Below are positions 35,236 through 43,867 of a stretch of DNA of 64,000 nucleotides, piece by piece. The translations under genes and the position numbers were made by a program. Under the pieces are notes generated by a model. That model made no database searches and was not told the origin of the DNA. It saw only the letters and a program-made list of their open reading frames with translations. Location of the stretch: the NCBI GenBank assembly GCA_964424105.1, contig CAYRHJ010000030.1:186001-250000 (forward strand), read 5' to 3'. Positions within the stretch are counted from its first letter, which is position 1. Each line of letters starts with the position of its first letter. The DNA comes from CAYRHJ01 sp964424105 (GTDB lineage: Bacteria; Planctomycetota; Phycisphaerae; UBA1845).

Positions 35236-36062
35236 CCCGTCATTCGTTGGCCATCGTGGGTTGCGGTTACGTCGGCACGGCTGTGGGACGGCAACTCGTG
35301 CGAGACGGATGGAGCGTTCTTGGAACGACCACGTCGGGGCACCGGGTGGCCGAGCTGGAAGCGGCGGGAATCGACGCGCGAGTGGTCCGCGTCGCGGACG
35401 AAGCGTCGTTGCGCGACGCGTTGGCTGGCCGATCAATCGTGCTGGTGACCCTGGCACCCGCACGTGATGCGGAGTCCTACGCCGCGGTCTACTTGGAAGG
35501 CATGCGTCACATCGTCAACACCATCGATCCGGTTCATATTCGTCGCGTGATCTACACATCCTCGACGGGCGTTTACGCACAAGACGACGGATCGGTCGTC
35601 GATGAAGATTCAGCGACCCAGCCCACGCAAGCGAATGGCCGAGTGCTGGTTGCGACCGAACAGGTTTTGCTCCAAGCGGGGATCGCGAAGGATTTCGCGG
35701 CCATTGTCGTGCGACTTGGTGGTATCTATGGACCGGATCGAGATCCGGCTGATCGCGTCATCCGGCTGAGCGGCACGTCGCAGACGGGCGGCGAACGATT
35801 CGTCAATTTGATTCATATCGATGACGTGGTGGAGTCACTTTCGGCGATGATGACCATCGAATTCGCGGGTGTGTTGAACCTGACCGACAACCATCCCATC
35901 ACCCGGCGAGAGTTGTACGATAAAATCCTAGCCGACAGAAGCATGGCTCCAATCGAGTGGCGCTGCGACCCAATGGAAATAGGGCGCGGCAAGCGAGTTT
36001 CCAGCGATCGGGCCGAATCCATGTTGGGATTGAAGTTGCGCCGTCACCGGTTTTCGATTTGA
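35232..36062 (+). CDS. NAD-dependent epimerase/dehydratase-like protein
   Basis: A 276-residue extended SDR. 'AIVGCGYVGTAVGRQLVRDG' binds the dinucleotide; 'VIYTSSTGVYAQ' supplies the catalytic Ser/Thr region, but the expected YxxxK is replaced: the sequence after 'NGRVLVATEQVLLQAG' shows no Tyr-x3-Lys, as in the YeeZ-like branch. 'VVRLGGIYGPDRDPAD' and 'NLIHIDDVV' are typical. ATG 35232 is chosen as it overlaps the SAM hydrolase stop (ATGA) and removes a non-conserved 13-residue extension. Probably a reductase or a non-catalytic NAD(P)-binding protein; substrate unknown. Confidence 0.85.
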   Translation: MTRHSLAIVGCGYVGTAVGRQLVRDGWSVLGTTTSGHRVAELEAAGIDARVVRVADEASLRDALAGRSIVLVTLAPARDAESYAAVYLEGMRHIVNTIDPVHIRRVIYTSSTGVYAQDDGSVVDEDSATQPTQANGRVLVATEQVLLQAGIAKDFAAIVVRLGGIYGPDRDPADRVIRLSGTSQTGGERFVNLIHIDDVVESLSAMMTIEFAGVLNLTDNHPITRRELYDKILADRSMAPIEWRCDPMEIGRGKRVSSDRAESMLGLKLRRHRFSI

Positions 36063-36224
36063 TGGGGTTTGAAGTTTTCGATGGTGCCATCCGTTGGCGA
36101 TTCCCGCATGACGGGGATGCCGCATTCGCTCGTTTCCTATCAAATGCCCGGCCATTGCTCGTCCAACTCGAAATTGCGCCTCCTGCTCCGATAATCCTTC
36201 GCATCCTCCCGAAAAGGAGGTGTG

Positions 36225-36356
36225 TTGAGCAAACGCGACGAGGCGTTGAACGTACGCAACAGATGGTCGATACACACGACGGCGGCTGACCGAATCATCA
36301 AGACCATGATCGGACGTAGCGAATCAGCCGGCGAGGAAACGGGAGCGGCGGCGTGA
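36225..36356 (+). CDS. Possible 43-residue protein coupled to the histidine kinase
   Basis: A strong AAAAGGAGG is followed after 4 nt by TTG (a GTG lies 3 nt earlier). The frame runs 43 codons with high GC in third positions ('SKRDEALNVRNRWSIHTTAA' and then 'GRSESAGEETGAAA'). Its TGA overlaps the GTG of the histidine kinase (GTGA). The Shine-Dalgarno and the overlap argue for real translation; its function is unknown. It could also be a leader that couples kinase translation. Confidence 0.45.
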   Translation: MSKRDEALNVRNRWSIHTTAADRIIKTMIGRSESAGEETGAAA

Positions 36357-37150
36357 ACGGTCATCAAACCGACTTGGCTGATAGATTACACCGTGCGGGG
36401 GTGGAATCGAAACCGATCAAGTTGGATGGTCCGATAAGCCGCGGAGGAATCGGGGGGGGCGGAATTGGTGGGGGAGGCGGGCTTGTCGGTCGGGTGGCCC
36501 ACGAACTCAACAACCCGCTCGACGGTTTGCTTCGCTACGCAAATCTTGCGCTGCGAGCAGGTGAAGCTGGTTCCTATGATCAGGTCAAGGATCACTTGCA
36601 GATGATCCGTGGGGGTCTGCAACGCATGGCACGGATCACGCGGGAACTAACGGTTTATGCGCGGGCGGGACATCCCGACGGGGAATCCACGACCGAGATT
36701 CATCGCGTCGTCGAGGAGGCGATTCATTCCTATGAACACCGAGCCAATGAGCAGGGCGTCATTATCACGGCCAGCTATCGCGACGTGGAAATGCCCGCCC
36801 TGCCCGCGACGCCGGTTTATCAGGTGTGTTGCAATCTGATCAAGAATTCGCTGGAGGCCATGCCCGGCGGCGGAATGCTGACGATCCACACGTGGATGGC
36901 CGACGGGCGGGCGTATCTGAAATTCGAGGACACAGGTCAAGGTTTCCAAGCGGACCCAGCCAAGCTGTTCGAGCCGTTCTACACGACGCGAGCGGACGAG
37001 GAAGGAACCGGCTTGGGATTGGCCATTTGCAAGGAGTTGGTCGAGGGTCTTGGCGGAATTATTTCGGCTGAACACGGATCGGAACGCGGAGCGGTGTTCA
37101 CGGTGCAATTGCCGATCAGCGGCGTGCCCTCGGCGCGGGACGGGGGATGA
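36353..37150 (+). CDS. Soluble sensor-less histidine kinase (HisKA/HATPase_c)
   Basis: A 265-residue kinase without TM helices or sensory domain. After a short N-terminus it has a Gly-rich stretch ('GGIGGGGIGGGGG'), then the H-box 'GRVAHELNNPLDGLLRYA' with the phospho-acceptor His, N-box 'VCCNLIKNSLEAMPGGG', G1 'FEDTGQGF', F-box 'LFEPFYTTRADEEG' and G2 'GTGLGLAICKEL'. It is of the NtrB-like HPK4 group. Start GTG overlaps the TGA of a small upstream frame. The NtrC-type regulator follows 79 nt downstream and is the expected partner. With no sensor of its own, input must come from another protein or the N-terminus. Confidence 0.9.
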   Translation: MNGHQTDLADRLHRAGVESKPIKLDGPISRGGIGGGGIGGGGGLVGRVAHELNNPLDGLLRYANLALRAGEAGSYDQVKDHLQMIRGGLQRMARITRELTVYARAGHPDGESTTEIHRVVEEAIHSYEHRANEQGVIITASYRDVEMPALPATPVYQVCCNLIKNSLEAMPGGGMLTIHTWMADGRAYLKFEDTGQGFQADPAKLFEPFYTTRADEEGTGLGLAICKELVEGLGGIISAEHGSERGAVFTVQLPISGVPSARDGG

Positions 37151-37229
37151 CCAGAATGGAATGGGCGTCGCGGTGTTGCGATGGCCTTTTTTTTGATGAC
37201 GAGACGCATTGTGCGGGGAGAATGAAACG

Positions 37230-38633
37230 TTGACCAGGCGTGCAACTCATATTCTGGTGGTGGATGACGACGACATTATTCGGTCATCCATGACCGAATT
37301 CTTGCGGTTGGAGGGCTTTGCCGTCGAGAGCGCGGGCCATTTCGACGAGGTCATGAGCGCCGTTTCTCGAACGACGCACGACGCCATCATTCTGGACGTC
37401 AATCTGCCCGGACCCGACGGTTTCGAGCTACTGAGCGTGCTCAAAAAACGGTTTCCGGATACGGCTGTGATCATGATGACCGGGTACGGCACCATCGAAA
37501 GCGCGGTCGAGGCCATCAAGATGGGGGCGTATGACTATCTGACGAAGCCGATCATCGACGACGAACTGCGGCTGGTGCTCAAACGGGCGCTGGAACAACA
37601 ATCACTCCTGCGGCGGTGTCAGAATCTTCAAAACCAACTTGAAGAACGATTCAGCCTGGGGGCGATGATCGGACACGATTACAAAATGCTTCGCGTTTTC
37701 GACCTGATCGAGGCGGTGGCTGATTCGAAAGTCAATGTGTTGATCGACGGCGAGTCGGGAACCGGAAAGTCGCTGCTGGCCCGCGTCATTCATCAACGCA
37801 GCGATCGGCGGGATCAGGCCTTCGTGGAAGTCAGTTGCGGGGCCTTGCCGGAATCATTGCTGGAAAGCGAGTTGTTCGGCCACGTTAAGGGTGCGTTTAC
37901 CGGCGCGGTGGCGGACAAGCAAGGCAAGTTCAAGGCTGCGGACGGCGGGACGCTGTTCCTGGACGAAATCGCGATGGCCTCCCCGGCGCTGCAAGTGAAA
38001 TTGTTGCGGGTGTTGCAGGAACGTGAATTCGAGCCGGTGGGGAGCAATCAGACCGTCAAGGTTGACGTCCGTCTGATCATGGCCACCAACGTGGTCTTGG
38101 AGGCGGAAGTCGAAGCCGGGCGATTCCGGCAGGACTTGTATTATCGCGTCAACGTGGTGAATATTTCGCTGCCCCAGCTTCGCGAACGCATTGGCGATAT
38201 TCCACTTTTGGCATCGAGGTTCTTGAAGCGCTATGCGGAACAAACCGGCAAGCACGTGCAGGGTATCGCGGACGACGCATTGGCCACCATGCAACGATAC
38301 CATTGGCCTGGGAACGTACGAGAACTCGAAAACCTGGTGGAACGGGCGGTCGTCCTGACGCGAAGTATACGAATCGGGATCGATGATTTGCCGCCCAAGC
38401 TGATCGCCATCGCGGAGTCGCCTGCCGACGTTGGTGAATATCACGGCCAAACCTTGAAAGAAGCGTTGAGCGAACCGGAACGCCGCATCATCGAGTCGGC
38501 GTTGCGCCGCAACGGTTGGTGTCGCCAAGCGACGGCTGATCAACTCGACATTAACCGAACGACCCTGTACAAGAAGATGAAGCATTACGGATTGGACAGG
38601 GCTTCGGAAATCGCAGTCGGTCTGCCCTGCTGA
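37230..38633 (+). CDS. Sigma-54-dependent response regulator, NtrC family
   Basis: A 467-residue regulator. The receiver domain spans about 6-120 ('ILVVDDDDII', phospho-acceptor Asp in 'AIILDVNLPGPDGFE', Thr in 'MMTGYG', Lys in 'LTKP'). The AAA+ domain spans about 140-375 ('GESGTGKSLLARV', the sigma-54 contact loop 'KGAFTGAVADK', Walker B 'GGTLFLDEIA' and 'ATN' sensor). The HTH Fis domain is at the end ('ATADQLDINRTTLYKKMKHYG'). Start TTG 37230 has GGGGAG 9 nt upstream; an upstream TTG at 37209 is less likely. Targets would have -24/-12 promoters; none was confirmed here. Confidence 0.94.
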   Translation: MTRRATHILVVDDDDIIRSSMTEFLRLEGFAVESAGHFDEVMSAVSRTTHDAIILDVNLPGPDGFELLSVLKKRFPDTAVIMMTGYGTIESAVEAIKMGAYDYLTKPIIDDELRLVLKRALEQQSLLRRCQNLQNQLEERFSLGAMIGHDYKMLRVFDLIEAVADSKVNVLIDGESGTGKSLLARVIHQRSDRRDQAFVEVSCGALPESLLESELFGHVKGAFTGAVADKQGKFKAADGGTLFLDEIAMASPALQVKLLRVLQEREFEPVGSNQTVKVDVRLIMATNVVLEAEVEAGRFRQDLYYRVNVVNISLPQLRERIGDIPLLASRFLKRYAEQTGKHVQGIADDALATMQRYHWPGNVRELENLVERAVVLTRSIRIGIDDLPPKLIAIAESPADVGEYHGQTLKEALSEPERRIIESALRRNGWCRQATADQLDINRTTLYKKMKHYGLDRASEIAVGLPC

Positions 38634-38837
38634 ATTCGATTTGAAGGCCTCGCAGCGATGCGAGCCATCCGCCGATGGGAACGTCCGATTCCCGGGAATG
38701 GCCGTCAACACCCGATAAATCACGTCACTTTTCAGTCCGCGCGACCTCTCGTATTCAGAACCGTGGCCAACAGGCCCCAATCAACGAAAATTGACATGGA
38801 ACGACGTCTTGGATACGCTTAGCGTGCAGCGGGGTGC

Positions 38838-38921
38838 GCACGTTGCACGTTGCACGTTGCACGTTGCACGTTGCACGTTGCACGTTGCACGTTGCACGTT
38901 GCACGTTGCACGTTGGACGTT
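38838..38921 (+). repeat. Heptanucleotide tandem array (GCACGTT)n
   Basis: Eleven perfect copies of GCACGTT in a row (38838-38914), and a twelfth with one change. It stands in the 504-nt gap between the NtrC-type regulator and the large lipoprotein. Slipped-strand variation in copy number is expected. The rest of the gap has a REP-like element (39007-39033) and no gene. Confidence 0.95.
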
Positions 38922-38990
38922 GTGCTGCGTTGTGCGAGGTTTGGAATGTCCGGTATGGGCCGGTCGGGCGTTGGTGACTACGGATAGCAG

Positions 38991-39033
38991 CAAATCAGTG
39001 AACATCATCATTCCGGCGCAAGCCGGAATCCAG
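38991..39033 (+). repeat. Left inverted-repeat copy flanking the lipoprotein gene
   Basis: CAAATCAGTGAACATCATCA followed by the palindrome TTCCGGCGCAAGCCGGAA. The reverse complement of a nearly identical segment lies at 43627-43669, beyond the end of the gene at 39138-43439. Confidence 0.75.
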
Positions 39034-39137
39034 CGCGCAAGCGGGCGTGGCCCATCGCTGGATGTTCAATGGTTCATGCTCCGAAAAGTAAATGACGAAG
39101 CGCTGACCGGCTGCGAAGATCATTCGTCGGAGTCGAA

Positions 39138-42100
39138 ATGGTAATGAAACGATTACTCGTTGTCACGATGTTCTGGATTCCGGCCTTGGCCGGAATGACA
39201 GTGTGGTCGGTCGGTTGTTTCGGCATCGACTTGTCCAGCTTTTTTCCGGCTCAACCGGTGAATCCAGACGGTGGGGGGGGTGTCGAGCCTGGCGACGGTG
39301 ACGAACGACCTGTGACCGACGCCGGTCAATCCGGCCAATCGGGGTCCGGCCTGTTCGGAAACCCGTTTGTTCCGACCGTTCCGCCGCTGGTGGTCGAGGG
39401 TGGATTGAGTCCGGGACAAGCGGTGCCATCCGCCGACATCACGGTGCGCTTGTTCAACCGAGCCAATCAAGCCGCCAACGTGACCGTTGAGATGACCCTT
39501 CGAGACACGCTGGTTCGGCGAAGTGTCCGTCGGCTCAATAGTGGTTCACCACCCATTGATATCGGACCTCAACAGGCGGACGCGTTTTCCGTCAGCGGCG
39601 TGTTTGCAGACGGGCGGGCCATCGCTTCGATTGCCCAGCAATTCGGCGTGGATTTTGCCGATTCGCCATTCATCTTCGATTTCTTCGTTAACGAACCCCT
39701 GGGCGACGATGCGGTCGACAGCGATGGCGATGGGGTCCCGGACCCGTCGGACAATTGTCCCGGTTCGCCCAATCCCGGACAGCAGGACAGCGACGGGGAC
39801 GGCGCGGGAGACGCGTGCGATCCGACGGATGACGCTGATTCCGACGGAATCCTGGATGGCTCGGACAACTGCCCGCAGGATTTCAATCCCGATCAAGCCG
39901 ACAGTGACGGTGACGGAATCGGCGATGCGTGTGACGTGAATGACGACGAGGACGGGGACGGTGTGCCCGATGCATCGGATAACTGCCCGCAGGACCCGAA
40001 TCCCGATCAGGAAGACGCGGATGAGGACGGCGTTGGTGATGCTTGTGATCCGACCGCCGATCAGGATGAAGACGGAATTCCCGACGGCGAAGATAACTGC
40101 CCCGAGGTGCCCAACGTCGGTCAGGCGGATTTGGATGCGGACGGCGTGGGCAATGTTTGCGATCCCGACGTGGACGGTGACGGCGTGCCCAACGGAGTCG
40201 ATAACTGCCCGTTTGTACCCAATCCCAACCAAGAGGATACGAATGGGGACGGCGTCGGAAATGCCTGCCCGTCGATAGGCGGTGGGGGGGGCGTGACGTT
40301 AGTGGACTGTAACGCAAACGGCGTGGCTGATGCGCTCGACATACTGGCGGGCACCAGCCGAGACTGTAATTTCAATGGCATCCCCGATGAATGCGAGGGC
40401 GGAGTCATCAGTGATTGCTGTCCGCAGATTCAGGTGAACGGCGGGGTGCCGGTCATCGGGACGATCCATATTCCGGGCGACACGCAGTGTTGGACGTTCA
40501 GCGGCTTTACGAGCCAGACCGTTTATTTCCAGCCGCTGGACATTGAAACGAACAACGGCGGCTTCTGTAGCGACGGCATCCTCCGATGGGAAGTGTTGGA
40601 TCCCGCAGGCCAAGCCGTCGTGACTCGACGCAATTTCAATCCTTTTTCGCACCCCGGCAATCGACTGCTTTCGGCGGATGGTCCGTATACCATCAACGTC
40701 ATCGCGGGGCTTGGAACGGTGGGGACGTACAGTTTCACCGTGCTCGATTCGGGCGTCGCCCCCGGCATGACGCCGTTGTTATTCAACACGCCATTCGCCG
40801 GCACATTGGAAAACCCTGTCGAACGCGATGCGTTCACGTTCAGCCTGCCGAATCGGCAGCGGCTGTTCTTCCAGGGAACCGGGCGATTCTTCGAACTGCG
40901 CGACGATGCGAACAACCTGTTCTTCACGTCGGGATTCAACCTAAACCGCTTCGCCGACCTTCCGGCGGGCAATTACCACTTCGCGGTTTCGGCGTTGTCC
41001 ACGACCGGAACGGACTACGATTTCACGGTCTTCTCCCGAACCGCACCGCCGACTGTCCTGTCCGTGGGCGATTCGGTCACGCCGGATTCACCCCAGGCGG
41101 GCAATGGCGTTCTGGGCGAGGTCGGCGAAGTTGATGTGTTTACCATCAGTCGAGACGTTGCGGATCAGGTCGTGTATTTCGACGGACGTAATGCGACGGC
41201 CAACGTTCAATGGGAATGTCAGGAACCGGACGGCTCGATGCTGTTCTTCGCCCGAAACGTAAACAACTTCTTCGACCCCGGATTCTTCGTTCTCGATCAA
41301 CCCGGTAATTACGTTATTCACGCGTTTCATCAATCGGGCCAAGCCGGGGGGACCTATCAATTCGATATCCTCGCGAATCAGCCGCCGGACATGTTTAATA
41401 CGTCGATCGATGGCCCCACAAAATCGGGCGACATTCCACACCCCGTCAATTCCCACCAATACGAATTTTTCGGCGAGCAGGACGAGAAGGTCTACTTCGA
41501 CGCCCTCACTCCATCAAATATCGAATGGCGATTGCTCACGCCGTTGGGGGCAACGCTGTTTGACACCGGTTTCGATCCTTTCTTCGATCCCGGCACGATC
41601 ATCTTGCCCGATCAAGGCACCTATATGGTGACCCTAGACAACATCGATCCCAGCGGTGGACCAGCCAATTACGATTTTCAACTGGTCACCGCTCCGCTGC
41701 CGGAATTTTTCAACGTCGTTCCTGGCGATTCCATTCCCGACAGTATCGGTACCGACAAGGGGATACCGGGTAATATCGAGATGCCCGGCTCGCGCGATTC
41801 CTATGAAATCTCTTCCGATCAGGCTGTGACCATTTTTCTGGACGTGCAAACCGTTAACGGCGGTCCATTGCTTTGGGAGCTTCGTGACGAGTTCGGCAAC
41901 ACCATCTTTATCGACACGCTGACAACCCAGGGTGACCGCGGACCGTTTGACATGGCCGCCGAATCCATCTTCACGCTTGATGTTTTCAGCGAGTCAGGTG
42001 ACATGGGTACCTACTCCATCGATATCATCATCGTCCCGTCTCCGGTCCCCTGTGGAATTCTGATCGACCAGCTCGTCACAACGAACACGCCTTGCGCTGG

Positions 42101-43439
42101 CGCCGGTTCGATCGATTCGCTGTTCGAGACCGATGAGTTCACGTTCCAGACGTCCGTGCCCAACGAGCAGATTTACTTCCGTGTGACGCAGCCGAATGGC
42201 AATTTGCGATGGCGAACGGACCTCGCCGGCGGCGGCCAATTGTTCGACTTCGTTTTCAGCGGTGACGCCGGACTACGCACCATCGGCCCCGCGGGCACGC
42301 ACCGGATTTTCGTTTCGAGCCTGTTCGGTGTCGGTTCCTACCAGTTCATCCTCGAACGGCCGGTCGTTCGCGGGCCTTGTCCTATAGCGATCGACTTCCC
42401 CGATGATGGAGGGAGCATCTCCGCGAGCAGCAGCGCGAATGGCGATCCGTGTGTCGGGCTGGGCACCATCGATTCTCCGGCTGAACAGGAGAACTACGTA
42501 TTCAATGGCACGGCTGGCCAAGTAGTGTACTTTGATATTGTGAACCCGAATTTCAGTCTTTCATGGAGTTGCACCGGCCCATCGGGTCCCGCGGGCAACG
42601 TGTTCAGCTTTGCCAGCATGGGATTCGACACGGGTTTTCGCATTCTGCCTGAAACGGGGCAGTACACCATCGAGGTTGCGCCCGGCTTCGCCATCGGCGG
42701 CGGAAGCTACGCCTTCAACGTTCTAGGCGTGTTGCCGCCGTCCGAGTTTGACATCGCCATCGGAGACCTTGTGGGTCTGAACGTGCCCGGTCTGGGCGCA
42801 GGACAGATTGACGTCTTAACGGATCGTGACATTTACCGATTTCAGGCTAACCCCGGTGAAGTCGTCGTCTTTCAAAGCCTAGGGGGAACGTCGAATGTGA
42901 TTTGGATAGCTGAAGATTCACAGGGAACACGGATATTCGGCCCGCAAAGCACGAATTTCGATGCGTTCGGGTTCCTGGGTCTAGGGGGTGAATACACCAT
43001 CACCGTTCAGACTTCGGGTTTTGGTACGGGGATCGGGACCTATTCATTCATCGTCGCGCACCAAAACGACCTGTTCTGTTTCACGCCCTTTTGCGTTCAA
43101 GACGGTGTGACGGAGTTCGACAACACACTCGCATCGACGGATGGACCCGTTGACTGCGACGTGCGGAATGATCTTTGGTACACCTACGTCGCCACGTGCA
43201 CCGGCGAGTTGACGGTCAGCACCTGCGAAAGCCCGTTCAACACCCGCCTGGCCATTTATGATGCGCCTGGCTTCTCCTGTCCGACAGTCTTGTTGGGTTG
43301 CAATGACGATTTCTGCGGCACGCAATCGCAGGTGACCGTCCCCGTGGAATTGGGCAGCAGCTATTCCATCCGCGTTGGCGGACCAACGGACGTCAGCGCC
43401 GGCGTCGGACAGTTCGAAGTCGAGTGCCTCCCGCAATAG
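39138..43439 (+). CDS. Giant lipoprotein with thrombospondin type 3 repeats and PPC-like domains
   Basis: A 1433-residue exported protein. The signal peptide ends in 'TVWSVGC', a lipobox-like site at Cys27, and its core 'WIPALAGMT' is encoded by a dispersed palindrome. A beta-sandwich domain at about 70-195 is followed by six thrombospondin type 3 calcium repeats ('DSDGDGVPDPSDNCPGSPN' and so on) at about 195-380, and a dockerin-like pair ('DCNANGVADALDI' and 'DCNFNGIPDECE'). The rest (430-1433) is eight or nine repeats of a pre-peptidase C-terminal-like beta domain of about 105-115 residues ('YFDALTPSNIEWRLLTPLG' is typical). Likely an outer-membrane-anchored, calcium-stiffened adhesin or matrix protein. 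No enzyme domain is seen. Confidence 0.85.
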   Translation: MVMKRLLVVTMFWIPALAGMTVWSVGCFGIDLSSFFPAQPVNPDGGGGVEPGDGDERPVTDAGQSGQSGSGLFGNPFVPTVPPLVVEGGLSPGQAVPSADITVRLFNRANQAANVTVEMTLRDTLVRRSVRRLNSGSPPIDIGPQQADAFSVSGVFADGRAIASIAQQFGVDFADSPFIFDFFVNEPLGDDAVDSDGDGVPDPSDNCPGSPNPGQQDSDGDGAGDACDPTDDADSDGILDGSDNCPQDFNPDQADSDGDGIGDACDVNDDEDGDGVPDASDNCPQDPNPDQEDADEDGVGDACDPTADQDEDGIPDGEDNCPEVPNVGQADLDADGVGNVCDPDVDGDGVPNGVDNCPFVPNPNQEDTNGDGVGNACPSIGGGGGVTLVDCNANGVADALDILAGTSRDCNFNGIPDECEGGVISDCCPQIQVNGGVPVIGTIHIPGDTQCWTFSGFTSQTVYFQPLDIETNNGGFCSDGILRWEVLDPAGQAVVTRRNFNPFSHPGNRLLSADGPYTINVIAGLGTVGTYSFTVLDSGVAPGMTPLLFNTPFAGTLENPVERDAFTFSLPNRQRLFFQGTGRFFELRDDANNLFFTSGFNLNRFADLPAGNYHFAVSALSTTGTDYDFTVFSRTAPPTVLSVGDSVTPDSPQAGNGVLGEVGEVDVFTISRDVADQVVYFDGRNATANVQWECQEPDGSMLFFARNVNNFFDPGFFVLDQPGNYVIHAFHQSGQAGGTYQFDILANQPPDMFNTSIDGPTKSGDIPHPVNSHQYEFFGEQDEKVYFDALTPSNIEWRLLTPLGATLFDTGFDPFFDPGTIILPDQGTYMVTLDNIDPSGGPANYDFQLVTAPLPEFFNVVPGDSIPDSIGTDKGIPGNIEMPGSRDSYEISSDQAVTIFLDVQTVNGGPLLWELRDEFGNTIFIDTLTTQGDRGPFDMAAESIFTLDVFSESGDMGTYSIDIIIVPSPVPCGILIDQLVTTNTPCAGAGSIDSLFETDEFTFQTSVPNEQIYFRVTQPNGNLRWRTDLAGGGQLFDFVFSGDAGLRTIGPAGTHRIFVSSLFGVGSYQFILERPVVRGPCPIAIDFPDDGGSISASSSANGDPCVGLGTIDSPAEQENYVFNGTAGQVVYFDIVNPNFSLSWSCTGPSGPAGNVFSFASMGFDTGFRILPETGQYTIEVAPGFAIGGGSYAFNVLGVLPPSEFDIAIGDLVGLNVPGLGAGQIDVLTDRDIYRFQANPGEVVVFQSLGGTSNVIWIAEDSQGTRIFGPQSTNFDAFGFLGLGGEYTITVQTSGFGTGIGTYSFIVAHQNDLFCFTPFCVQDGVTEFDNTLASTDGPVDCDVRNDLWYTYVATCTGELTVSTCESPFNTRLAIYDAPGFSCPTVLLGCNDDFCGTQSQVTVPVELGSSYSIRVGGPTDVSAGVGQFEVECLPQ

Positions 43440-43464
43440 GCAGACAAGTGCGCCCGCATGCGTC

Positions 43465-43650
43465 GCGCCGGCGAACGCCGGAATCCAGGAAACCGCGCTG
43501 ACGGCTGGATTCCGGCCTGCGCCGGAATGACAGCGACTGCGCCGGAATGACAGCACTTTCGCCGGTGACAGCGAGCGCCTCGTCACTCCGGCGAACGCCG
43601 GAGTCCAGGAAACCGCGCTGACGGCTGGATTCCGGCCTGCGCCGGAATGA
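43465..43650. repeat. REP-like palindrome cluster
   Basis: Two copies of a block made of CTCCGGCGAACGCCGGAGTCC or its variant, 'GGAAACCGCGCTGACGG' and GGATTCCGGCCTGCGCCGGAA. The palindromes alternate in orientation and likely form stable hairpins at the 3' end of the lipoprotein mRNA. Confidence 0.85.
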
Positions 43651-43722
43651 CGATGTTCACTATTTGCCGCCCGCCGATGTTCACTATTCTCCGCCCGCCG
43701 ATGTTCACTAATTGCCGCTCTC
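43651..43722 (+). repeat. Three tandem 24-bp repeats
   Basis: Unit begins CGATGTTCACTATTTGCCGC; copies at 43651-43674, 43675-43698 and 43699-43722, the last most diverged. The region up to 43867 holds no gene beyond these repeats. Confidence 0.85.
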
Positions 43723-43867
43723 CGTAGAATCTATTTTCATATAGACAATTCCGCGAGGGCGTGTTAAACAGCGCATCGTTCCCATCGTCGGCGGTCGGCG
43801 ATGGGCGCGGGTTGAAACAATGTCTGGCGCGTAGCCTCGTCCAAAACTTTTGACTCGACGTAATCAG

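Noticed and set aside
37854..38780. 308-codon minus-strand frame opposite the NtrC-type regulator
   Set aside because: Antisense to the intact AAA+ and HTH domains; no start signal and no family motif.
38838..38921. Possible CRISPR array
   Set aside because: The unit is 7 bp with no spacers, so it is a simple tandem repeat; no cas gene is present.
43465..43722. Insertion sequence or integron around the large lipoprotein
   Set aside because: There is no transposase or integrase and no target-site duplication; only short palindromes and tandem repeats are seen.
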